From an uncultured Mollicutes bacterium (GTDB lineage Bacteria; Bacillota_I; Bacilli_A; RFN20; CAG-826): a stretch of 21,960 bases of DNA. Below, in pieces: positions 14,587 to 21,198 of this stretch; position 1 is the stretch's first letter; every line of letters starts with the position of its first letter. The notes beneath the pieces are model-generated. The model was given only the letters and a program-made list of their open reading frames with translations, ran no database searches and was not told the origin of the DNA. Both the position numbers and the translations under genes were made by a program. Where the stretch lies: assembly GCA_937893635.1 (NCBI GenBank), contig CALBGF010000065.1, positions 1 through 21,960 on the forward strand, written 5' to 3'.

Positions 14587-15945
14587 ATGGCATCATTTAA
14601 AAGCTTTGCATTAAGTCCAAAGATGATTTCTTGCATTGAAAAAATCGGCTATAAAGAGCCATCAAAAGTACAAGAATTAGTTATTCCAGCCGCATTAAGA
14701 AAAGAATCAATGGTGGTTACTTCGGAAACTGGTTCAGGAAAAACGCATGCTTTCTTAATACCAATTATTAATAATATTGTTATTTCTTCACATAGTGTTC
14801 AAGCAATTATTGTTTCACCAACCCGCGAACTTGCAAAACAAACATATGATTTTGCTAAACAATTTTGTGATACTTTTAAAGGGTTACGTGTACAATTATT
14901 TTCTTCACAAGTAGAAAAAAATCGTAATGTAAGTAAACTTAATAATACTCCACATATCATCATTGCCACACCAGGTCGTTTATTAGACTTAGGCTTAGAT
15001 GATAAAAACATTAATTTATCTACCGCTCAATATGTGGTTCTTGATGAAGCGGATATGCTTATGGATATGGGCTTCTTTGACGACATCAATAAATTATTAG
15101 AGAATTTAGATTCCGCTGCTAAAATGGTATTTTCGGCAACAATAAACCCAAAATTATCACGTATTATTGAAAAATATATTGGGGCAGAACATGTCATTAC
15201 TTTAGAAAACTTAACTAATAATAAAGTAAGCCATTATGCAATTGATATTAGACATCAAGGTAAAAAAGAAGCGTTATCTTCATTTATAAATGTTATTAAT
15301 CCATATTTCTTACTTGTTTTTGCTTCTAAAAAAGAAGATGTTAATGATTTATATTTTTATTTAAAAAATAACGGTTATAATGTTGGCGTAATTCATGGAG
15401 ATTTAGAAAAACGTGAACGCAAAAATATGATGAAGCGTATTAAAAATCTCGAATTCCAAATTGTGGTATGTTCCGATATGGCTGCAAGAGGAATAGATAT
15501 TGAAAACGTTAGTGATGTGCTAAATGTTGATTTACCAAAAGATTTATCATTCTATTTCCATCGTGCTGGAAGAACTGGTAGATTTTATAAAGAGGGCAAG
15601 TGTTATACTTTCTATGATGATGATAAATGTGATGATATTTTAAAACTTCAACAACAAGGTGTAACTTTTAATTATTTGGTATTAAAGAATAACGAACTTA
15701 AAGAAGGTAAAGCACCAAATTATAAAAAGGAATTCCGTAAAAAGAAAGATTTAGAATTAGAAAAAGATATTAAGCGTGCGGTTATTGAAACTAAAAGAAA
15801 TACCGTAAAACCAGGATATAAAAAAGCAGTTAAAAACGCTGTTGAAAAGGTTAAAAGAAAACATCATCGTAAGATGATTAAAGATAATATTCGTAAACAA
15901 CGAGTAGAACGTTATAGAAGTGAGGCGAGAACTAATGGAAGATAA
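14587..15945 (+). CDS. cshB: DEAD-box RNA helicase, CshB-like
   Basis: This ATP-dependent RNA helicase unwinds RNA in ribosome assembly and cold adaptation. The 452-residue protein has every core motif: the Q motif (FKSFALSPKM...EPSKVQ), I SETGSGKT (46-53), Ia PTREL (88-92), Ib TPGR (128-131), II DEAD (153-156), III SAT (183-185), IV LVFASKK, V AARGIDI and VI HRAGRTGR. A long Lys/Arg-rich tail from about 370 probably binds RNA. The ATG at 14587 follows AAGGGAG with suitable spacing; the upstream ATG at 14557 lies within the -10 region and was rejected. Its place between yqfQ and nfo matches B. subtilis cshB (yqfR). It overlaps nfo by 11 bases. Confidence 0.94.
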   Translation: MASFKSFALSPKMISCIEKIGYKEPSKVQELVIPAALRKESMVVTSETGSGKTHAFLIPIINNIVISSHSVQAIIVSPTRELAKQTYDFAKQFCDTFKGLRVQLFSSQVEKNRNVSKLNNTPHIIIATPGRLLDLGLDDKNINLSTAQYVVLDEADMLMDMGFFDDINKLLENLDSAAKMVFSATINPKLSRIIEKYIGAEHVITLENLTNNKVSHYAIDIRHQGKKEALSSFINVINPYFLLVFASKKEDVNDLYFYLKNNGYNVGVIHGDLEKRERKNMMKRIKNLEFQIVVCSDMAARGIDIENVSDVLNVDLPKDLSFYFHRAGRTGRFYKEGKCYTFYDDDKCDDILKLQQQGVTFNYLVLKNNELKEGKAPNYKKEFRKKKDLELEKDIKRAVIETKRNTVKPGYKKAVKNAVEKVKRKHHRKMIKDNIRKQRVERYRSEARTNGR

Positions 15946-16822
15946 ATTAATTATTGGAAGTCATGTTAATGATAATGCACCAGATTTTGTTTTAGGCTCC
16001 GTTAAAGAAGCACTTAGTTATGACGCAAATGCACTTATGTTTTATACTGGTGCCCCACAAAACTCATTTCGTCGATCTGTTAGTGAATTAAAAGGAGCAG
16101 AAGCTCAAGAACTTTTAAAAAGTGCAGGAATAAGTATTAGCAACGTTATTGTTCACGCTCCATATTTTATTAATCTTGCTAATTCCATTAAACCAGAATT
16201 ATTTGAATTTTCTTTAAAAGCATTAATTGATGAAATAAATCGTGTTGATGCTTTAGGATTTTATAAATTAGTACTTCATCCAGGTTCACATGTTAAAGCG
16301 GGATTTGAAGTAGGCATTAATAAACTTATCGAAGGACTTAATAAAGCAATTGAAGCCACTAAAGATAGTAAAGTAAAAATATTAATTGAAACTATGGCTG
16401 GTAAAGGTGCAGAAATTGGTATTACCTTAGAACAAGTAAAAACAATTCTAGATGGTGTAAATGATAAATCTAGAATTGGAGTTTGCTTAGATACTTGTCA
16501 CCTTCATGATGCCGGTTATGATTTGACGGATACTGATGCTTTTGTTAAAAAAGTTGATGAAATTATTGGTTTACATTATGTGGAAGTAATTCATATTAAT
16601 GATTCTAAAAATGCCTTAGGAGCGCATAAAGACCGCCATGAAAATATTGGCTATGGATTTATTGGATTTGAAACTTTATATCGCTTTGCTAATCACCCAG
16701 CTTTTAAAAATATTCCAAAAATTTTAGAAACACCTTATATAAATGAAAAAGCACCTTATAAAGAAGAAATTAAGGCGCTTCGTGAACATGTATTTAATGA
16801 CACTTTAAAAAGTTCTATTTAA
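15935..16822 (+). CDS. nfo: Endonuclease IV (AP endonuclease)
   Basis: Nfo is a zinc-dependent endonuclease that cleaves 5' of abasic sites in base-excision repair. The 295-residue TIM barrel has the family metal-binding motifs VIVHAPYFIN, LHPGSH, IETMAGKGAEIG, CLDTCHLHDAGYD, HINDSKNALGAHKDRHENIG and LETPY. The ATG at 15935 follows GAGGCGAG and overlaps the end of cshB by 11 bases, so the two are coupled as in B. subtilis (cshB-nfo). Its 3' end overlaps the convergent DUF2624 gene by 8 bases. Confidence 0.97.
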   Translation: MEDKLIIGSHVNDNAPDFVLGSVKEALSYDANALMFYTGAPQNSFRRSVSELKGAEAQELLKSAGISISNVIVHAPYFINLANSIKPELFEFSLKALIDEINRVDALGFYKLVLHPGSHVKAGFEVGINKLIEGLNKAIEATKDSKVKILIETMAGKGAEIGITLEQVKTILDGVNDKSRIGVCLDTCHLHDAGYDLTDTDAFVKKVDEIIGLHYVEVIHINDSKNALGAHKDRHENIGYGFIGFETLYRFANHPAFKNIPKILETPYINEKAPYKEEIKALREHVFNDTLKSSI

Positions 16823-17060
16823 GAAACTTATCGATTGTAATAACGGCCTTCTTATATGTCTCAGGACTTAAGATTTTCTGAGCTTCACTAAGAAGGGCGT
16901 TTTTATTTTGTTTATTAATGCGGTAACGATTCTTTTTTAAGAAAGGCAAAATAACTTTGATTTCTTGATTCGTTACATTCACATTATATTGTTTAGCTAA
17001 CTTCATAGCGTCAGCTTCCGTTAATTGTTCAATATAATAGGCAATAAGGTTTTGATTCAT
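16815..17060 (-). CDS. DUF2624 family protein (YqfT-like)
   Basis: This small, all-helical, basic protein of 81 residues begins MNQNLIAYYIEQLTEADAMK. It resembles the DUF2624/YqfT family in length, in the LAKQYNVNVTNQEIKVILPFLK pattern and in position next to nfo. Its function is unknown. The ATG at 17060 follows GGGAG with an eight-base gap; an upstream ATG at 17075 contains the ribosome site and was rejected. It lies 42 bases downstream of ispG on the same strand and is probably co-transcribed with it. It is convergent with nfo. Confidence 0.75.
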   Translation of the reverse strand: MNQNLIAYYIEQLTEADAMKLAKQYNVNVTNQEIKVILPFLKKNRYRINKQNKNALLSEAQKILSPETYKKAVITIDKFLK

Positions 17061-17102
17061 AATGATTTCTCCCATTTAGCATATTATATTTTATTAAAAA
17101 TG

Positions 17103-18152
17103 TTATTGATTTATTTCTATTTTTAATCTTTCAATAGCCTCATCATCATTTTTAAGTGTTGCAATTACTTGACCTTTTTTAAATAAAATCCACTCGCCAT
17201 TACCTCCAGCAATACCAATATCAGCATTTTTGGCTTCTCCAGGTCCATTAACAACGCATCCCATAACCGCAATGGTAATTGGTTTATTGATTTCTTCAAG
17301 CATTTTTAGAACTTTATCCGCAACTCCTGGAACATTAACGCGTGTTCTTCCACAAGTTGGGCAAGCCACAAGTGTCGGATAGTTAGGATATAGTCCTAAA
17401 TCATGTAACATTCTTTTCGCGGCTATGACTTCCTCTTTAGGGTCAGCGCTTAAAGATATACGAATAGTGTCGCCAATGCCTTGTAGTAGAAGTGGAGCTA
17501 AACCACTGACGGAACGGATAATACCAATTTCTTTTGTACCAGCTTCCGTTATTCCTAAATGAAGAGGATAAGGGAAAGTCTCACTAGCTATTTCATAAGC
17601 TTTAATAGTAGTTAAGACATCAGATCCTTTTAAAGATATAACGATATCATGAAAATCTAAATCTTCTAAAATTTTAACATGCTTTTTAGCGGATTCCACT
17701 AAGGCATTCGCAGTATAATGTGTAGAATAATCATGAATTGTTTTATCTAAAGAACCAGAATTAACTCCAATACGAATTGGAATATGTTTTTCTTTACAAG
17801 CATCAACAACTTTTTTGACATTTTCAATGCTTCCAATATTTCCAGGATTAATACGAATTTTATCTACACCATTTTCAATAGCCTTTAAAGCTAAGCGGTA
17901 ATCAAAATGAATATCCGCTACTAAAGGGATATGAATATCTTTTTTTATTTCTTTAATTGCTAAAGCATCACTTTCATCCATGACTGAAACACGAATAATA
18001 TCACAGCCTAACTTTTCTAACCCCAATATTTGTTTAATTACTTCTTCAAATTTTGAAGTTTTTATATTACACATTGATTGGATCTTTACATTATTAGAAT
18101 GACCAATAGAAGTATTTCCAATTTTAACTAATTTTGTTTCTAATCGATTCAT
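17103..18152 (-). CDS. ispG: 4-hydroxy-3-methylbut-2-en-1-yl diphosphate synthase
   Basis: IspG is the penultimate MEP-pathway enzyme and converts MEcPP to HMBPP with a [4Fe-4S] cluster. The 349-residue two-domain form is normal for Bacillota. It has an N-terminal TIM barrel (VKIQSMCNIKTSK, INPGNIGS, GVNSGSLD, LGITEAG) and a C-terminal cluster domain with C264 and C267 in CPTCGRTRV, C299 in GCVVNGPGEA, and the cluster-binding glutamate E306. The ATG has GGTGAT upstream and an extended -10 promoter nearly identical to that of ispH, so the last two enzymes of the pathway may be co-regulated. Confidence 0.97.
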   Translation of the reverse strand: MNRLETKLVKIGNTSIGHSNNVKIQSMCNIKTSKFEEVIKQILGLEKLGCDIIRVSVMDESDALAIKEIKKDIHIPLVADIHFDYRLALKAIENGVDKIRINPGNIGSIENVKKVVDACKEKHIPIRIGVNSGSLDKTIHDYSTHYTANALVESAKKHVKILEDLDFHDIVISLKGSDVLTTIKAYEIASETFPYPLHLGITEAGTKEIGIIRSVSGLAPLLLQGIGDTIRISLSADPKEEVIAAKRMLHDLGLYPNYPTLVACPTCGRTRVNVPGVADKVLKMLEEINKPITIAVMGCVVNGPGEAKNADIGIAGGNGEWILFKKGQVIATLKNDDEAIERLKIEINQ

Positions 18153-18176
18153 AATATCACCGCTCTTATTATATCA
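18150..18176 (-). promoter_or_regulatory. Promoter-to-start block of ispG, shared with ispH
   Basis: On the minus strand, TGA-TATAAT (18176-18168), then AAGAGC, GGTGAT and the ATG at 18152. The predicted transcription start falls at or just before the ribosome site, giving a leader of only about ten bases. No clear -35 is seen, consistent with extended -10 use. Confidence 0.65.
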
Positions 18177-18264
18177 AAAAATGTATAAAAACGATAAAAA
18201 ATTAATCTGTATGATAGTTTTTAGTGTCATCAAGAAAAATAAATAGATATTATTAAAAAAAATT

Positions 18265-18294
18265 ATGGCATTAGCAATTCTTTTGTGTTAGAAT
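18265..18294 (+). promoter_or_regulatory. Promoter of rpmG
   Basis: The -10 TAGAAT (18289-18294) has an extended TGT in front, and the -35-like ATGGCA (18265-18270) lies 18 bases upstream. It faces away from the ispG promoter across the 170-base divergent gap, which otherwise shows nothing recognisable. Confidence 0.55.
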
Positions 18295-18322
18295 AATTTC
18301 GCGTAAGTTGGAGGTGTCACTC

Positions 18323-18472
18323 ATGAGAGATAACATTATCTATCGTTGTACAGAATGTCAAAACGAAAATTATATTGGAACAAAGAATAAACGTAATCAT
18401 CCTGATCGTATGGAAATTAAGAAATTCTGTCCAAAATGTAACAAAATGACAGTACATAAGGAAAAGAAATAA
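18323..18472 (+). CDS. rpmG: Large ribosomal subunit protein bL33 (zinc-binding form)
   Basis: This 49-residue protein of the 50S subunit is basic, with the bL33 signature [20 protein letters not shown]. Two CxxC pairs (C9/C12 and C36/C39) make it the zinc-ribbon, C+ form. The GGAGGTG site (18310-18316) lies seven bases before the ATG. In many bacteria rpmG precedes secE and nusG; here it stands alone, with its own promoter and a terminator that overlaps its stop codon. Confidence 0.95.
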   Translation: MRDNIIYRCTECQNENYIGTKNKRNHPDRMEIKKFCPKCNKMTVHKEKK

Positions 18473-18493
18473 GGCTTAGGCTTTATTTTTTTT
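18468..18493 (+). terminator. Rho-independent terminator overlapping the rpmG stop
   Basis: The arms AATAAGGC (18468-18475) and GCTTTATT (18480-18487) pair over eight positions with one G-T around a TTAG loop, and the T-run extends to 18493. The rpmG stop codon lies inside the left arm. Confidence 0.8.
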
Positions 18494-18500
18494 ATTTTCT

Positions 18501-19133
18501 ATGAAAGTAACAACATTAACATATAATGACGAATTTGTCGCAAACACTCACATTGTTTATTTAACAGATAAAGATGTGATTGCTTTTGATTGCGGCCAAT
18601 CTTCAAAAACATTTGTTAATTATATTGCTAACCATAATTTGAATTTAAAAGCAATATTTTTAACCCATGGGCATTTTGATCATATTCGTGGACTTGATTT
18701 TATTGATGAGTCAATTCCTGTTTATATTGCACTAGACGACTTAGAACTATTAGATGATCCATATAAGAATTGTTCTAGCGAATTTGAAGATAAAGTTTCT
18801 ATTAAACGAAAAGTATTTACTTTGAGTGATGAAGAAGTAGTTACCATTGATGGAATTGATATTCAAATATTTAATACGCCATTCCACACTTTAGGCTCAT
18901 CAGTTTATTTAGTAAATAAAGAAGTATTAATTACCGGTGATACATTATTTAAAAGTGTCATTGGAAGATGTGATTTACCAACTTCTAAAGCGCGTTTAGT
19001 TGATTCATCTTTAAAACGTATTATTAAAATATATCATCAATATGGTGATATGCCGGTTTATCCTGGACATGGTGATAATACGACACTAGAAAGAGAAGTT
19101 GAAAAAAATTTCTATTTAAGGAATATAAGATAA
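18501..19133 (+). CDS. Metallo-beta-lactamase-fold hydrolase (glyoxalase II-like)
   Basis: This 210-residue cytosolic hydrolase has the MBL metal-binding signature THGHFDH (H56, H58, D60, H61), H129 in TPFHTLGS, D147 in TGDTLF, and H190 in YPGHG. It resembles YqgX/glyoxalase II-like enzymes, which hydrolyse thioesters or related compounds; the true substrate cannot be read from sequence. The ATG at 18501 lies only 8 bases after the rpmG terminator and has no Shine-Dalgarno sequence and no promoter of its own. Expression may be low and dependent on read-through. It is followed by an unknown membrane protein and efp. Confidence 0.88.
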   Translation: MKVTTLTYNDEFVANTHIVYLTDKDVIAFDCGQSSKTFVNYIANHNLNLKAIFLTHGHFDHIRGLDFIDESIPVYIALDDLELLDDPYKNCSSEFEDKVSIKRKVFTLSDEEVVTIDGIDIQIFNTPFHTLGSSVYLVNKEVLITGDTLFKSVIGRCDLPTSKARLVDSSLKRIIKIYHQYGDMPVYPGHGDNTTLEREVEKNFYLRNIR

Positions 19134-19164
19134 ATTTTATCCAAAACTAAATAAGGTGATACTT

Positions 19165-19605
19165 ATGCGTCTTAAAGAAAACTTGATTTTAAGTTTATAT
19201 TTAGTAATAGTAAGTCTAATCTTATTTGAACTATCTTATTTTTTAAATTTTACAATTTTTTCTCCGTTAATGCTAATTAATAAATATGTAACTAAATCTA
19301 TTTGGCTTTGTTTATTAATAGAAGTAGCGATGTTTTTTCTTTTCTATTTAATCTATAACCAAATTATTAGCTATAATTTTATGATGTTTAACCACATTTA
19401 TAAATATATAGTTTTTGGCATTATTGACTATTTTTTAATAAATGGTTTACTCCAATTAGTGGGGATTTTACCCGATTATAAGTACTTTACTACGCAATTA
19501 TGCCTTTTTAGCGGATTAATTATTATAAAATGTGTGAATTTATATTCCATATTTTATTCAAATTTGATAAAATATCAAAGAAATACAAAGAAGGAGATGT
19601 TTTAA
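19165..19605 (+). CDS. Small membrane protein of unknown function
   Basis: I do not recognise this 146-residue protein. It is very hydrophobic, with about four membrane segments: about 7-27 (LILSLYLVIVSLILFELSYF), 43-64, 80-102 and 112-132. A short basic end KYQRNTKKEMF follows, likely cytosolic. No enzymatic or transport motif is evident. The ATG at 19165 follows AAGGTGAT with correct spacing, so it is likely translated. It lies 31 bases after the hydrolase gene, and its last codons contain the AAGGAG site of efp, coupling it physically to EF-P production. Confidence 0.7.
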   Translation: MRLKENLILSLYLVIVSLILFELSYFLNFTIFSPLMLINKYVTKSIWLCLLIEVAMFFLFYLIYNQIISYNFMMFNHIYKYIVFGIIDYFLINGLLQLVGILPDYKYFTTQLCLFSGLIIIKCVNLYSIFYSNLIKYQRNTKKEMF

Positions 19606-19606
19606 T

Positions 19607-20170
19607 ATGATTAATATCACAGAATTAAGACCAGGTAATGCATTTGAATATGAAGGTAATATTTATTCATGTATTGATATTGCTTTAAACAAAACTGCAA
19701 TGGCAAAAATGAAAGTAAAAGTTAAATCTAAAAATTTACGTACAGGTGCTGTATTAGAACTTTCATTCATCGGTGGAGATAAAGTGGAAGTTATCCACTT
19801 AGATAAGAAAAAAATGCTTTACTTATATGATACAGGTGATGCATTAGTCTTCATGGATCAAAATACTTATGATCAAATTGAAATTTCTAAAGATCGTATG
19901 AAATGGGAATCTAATTTCTTAAAAGGAAATGAAGAAGTTCAAGTAGTATTCTATGGCGATGAAATCATGGGTATTTCTTTACCTACAACAGTAGCATTAA
20001 CTGTTACTGAATGTGAACCTGCAGTTCGTGGCGATACTGTTAACAAAGCTATGAAAGAAGCTGTAACTGAAACTGGATATAAAGTCCGTGTTCCATTATT
20101 TATTTCTGAAGGCGAAGTAGTATTAGTTCGTACTGATAACGGCGAATATGATGGCCGTCAACAAAAATAA
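19607..20170 (+). CDS. efp: Elongation factor P
   Basis: EF-P relieves ribosome stalling at polyproline stretches by binding beside the P-site tRNA. The 187-residue protein shows the three-domain plan: an N-terminal KOW-like domain with NLRTGAVLELSF, and two OB domains with the signature VALTVTECEPAVRGDT and PLFISEGEVVLVRTDNGEY. The loop that reaches the peptidyl-transferase centre reads LNKTAMAKM where B. subtilis EF-P has VKPGKGAAF. Without gaps, the modified K32 becomes M32 and P30 becomes T30. K29 and K34 remain. No loop-modifying enzyme is seen nearby. The AAGGAG site lies ten bases upstream, inside the preceding gene. Confidence 0.95.
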   Translation: MINITELRPGNAFEYEGNIYSCIDIALNKTAMAKMKVKVKSKNLRTGAVLELSFIGGDKVEVIHLDKKKMLYLYDTGDALVFMDQNTYDQIEISKDRMKWESNFLKGNEEVQVVFYGDEIMGISLPTTVALTVTECEPAVRGDTVNKAMKEAVTETGYKVRVPLFISEGEVVLVRTDNGEYDGRQQK

Positions 20171-20192
20171 TTTATCTTAAATTATTGAATTT

Positions 20193-20219
20193 GCACTTTC
20201 TTAATGAAGGTGCTTTTTT
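20193..20219 (+). terminator. Rho-independent terminator after efp
   Basis: The arms GCACTTTC (20193-20200) and GAAGGTGC (20206-20213) pair over eight positions with one T-G around a TTAAT loop, followed by six T residues. It separates efp from the spoIIIAH-like gene. Confidence 0.9.
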
Positions 20220-20310
20220 ATTACAAAATTCTACATTTTAAATATTCATAATATTATTGTTCTTTTTTATATTTTGCTTGCGTAAAATCTAATGAATGGG
20301 AGGAAATGTT

Positions 20311-20796
20311 ATGAAAAAACGTGTAGTTACATTTTTATCATTATTTTCTTTAGCAATGGTTTTATCAGTTTATTATGTCATGTTACCAACAGGAGTGAAG
20401 AGTCCCACTAAAACAGATCCAGTTAATAACATCATAGAAAACGCTGATGATCCATATATTGAAGGAATTATTTTAGAGCGTACTTCAGGTTTAAAAGAAG
20501 AACTACAAGTCCAATTAGACATTATGGAGAGTTCGGACTATAGCGCTACTGAAAAACTTGATGCTGCTTCACGCATTGAACAAATCGAATACATAATTGA
20601 TTTAGAAAATGAAATGCGCACTTCAATTAAAGAACTAGGCTTTCCTTCAGCCTATGTTGAATGGAAAATAAGTGATGTAGATGTTTTGGCTGTTAGTGAA
20701 ACCAAATCAAAACAAGATGCTTTAAGAATCATTGAATGCATCGATACTTTCTTTGATGATAGTGATTTTCATCAAGTAAATGTGTATTTTCGTTAG
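20311..20796 (+). CDS. spoIIIAH: SpoIIIAH-like stage III sporulation protein
   Basis: SpoIIIAH is the mother-cell half of the SpoIIIAH-SpoIIQ channel between mother cell and forespore, with an EscJ/PrgK-like ring-building domain. This 161-residue protein has a short basic start, one membrane segment (about 7-27, including LSVYYVMLPTG as in B. subtilis LSVYYIM), and a shortened linker. The C-terminal domain has ERTSGLKEELQ, SSDYSATEKLDA and SKQDALRIIECI, matching the family helices. B. subtilis SpoIIIAH has about 218 residues. The ATG at 20311 follows GGGAGGAAA; an ATG at 20296 encodes the ribosome-site region. efp normally precedes a spoIIIAA-AH operon, but here the other seven genes are missing from the slot. 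A -10-like TAAAAT (20283-20288) is present without a good -35. Confidence 0.8.
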   Translation: MKKRVVTFLSLFSLAMVLSVYYVMLPTGVKSPTKTDPVNNIIENADDPYIEGIILERTSGLKEELQVQLDIMESSDYSATEKLDAASRIEQIEYIIDLENEMRTSIKELGFPSAYVEWKISDVDVLAVSETKSKQDALRIIECIDTFFDDSDFHQVNVYFR

Positions 20797-20814
20797 TCTA
20801 ACTTAACTTTTAAT

Positions 20815-20823
20815 TGCTATAAT
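20815..20823 (+). promoter_or_regulatory. Extended -10 promoter of yneF
   Basis: TGC-TATAAT (20815-20823) lies 37 bases before the yneF start. No clear -35 lies at 16-18 bases; TTAGTC at 20793-20798 is 19 away. Confidence 0.6.
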
Positions 20824-20860
20824 GCGCCTATTAATGTAAAATACATTTGAGGTGATAATT

Positions 20861-21106
20861 ATGACATTGCTAGTAATATTAGCTGGTGGTACAGCATGGT
20901 GGTTAACACTTATCTACGTTATTGTTGGATTTATAGCAGGAGGAATAGTCGGATTCCTTGTTGCTCGTAACCTTATCAAAAAAGAAATCGAGAAAAACCC
21001 TCCAATTAATGAGAACATGATTCGCGCTATGTTTATGCAAATGGGTAGAAAACCATCAGAAGCGCAAATTCGTGCTGTAATGAATTCTATGAACAAAAAT
21101 CGATAA
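20861..21106 (+). CDS. yneF: UPF0154 membrane protein YneF
   Basis: This 81-residue member of the UPF0154 family of small, single-span membrane proteins is widespread in Bacilli; its function is unknown. It has a long hydrophobic segment (about 2-37, WWLTLIYVIVGFIAGGIVGF) and the highly conserved cytosolic tail NPPINENMIRAMFMQMGRKP followed by SEAQIRAVMNSM. The GAGGTGAT site gives ATG 20861. It has its own extended -10 promoter and a strong terminator. Confidence 0.93.
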   Translation: MTLLVILAGGTAWWLTLIYVIVGFIAGGIVGFLVARNLIKKEIEKNPPINENMIRAMFMQMGRKPSEAQIRAVMNSMNKNR

Positions 21107-21110
21107 AATG

Positions 21111-21143
21111 AAAATCCTGACTTCAAACATCAGGATTTTTATT
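21111..21143 (+). terminator. Terminator after yneF, possibly bidirectional
   Basis: The perfect ten-pair stem AAAATCCTGA (21111-21120) / TCAGGATTTT (21130-21139) is followed by TATTTT. On the minus strand it is followed by CATTTTATC, so it could also end plsY transcription, although it lies about 60 bases past the plsY stop. Confidence 0.85.
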
Positions 21144-21165
21144 TTGGCTTATAAAACTATGTATT

Positions 21166-21198
21166 TACTAATAAACTACTAATTATCTACTAATTAAT
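21166..21198. repeat. Three 11-bp direct repeats beginning TACTAAT
   Basis: TACTAAT occurs at 21166, 21177 and 21188 with an exact 11-base period (TACTAATAAAC, TACTAATTATC, TACTAATTAAT). They lie directly downstream of the plsY stop codon, between plsY and yneF. The spacing is close to one DNA turn. The function is unknown; it may be a minor slippage array in A+T-rich DNA. Confidence 0.55.
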
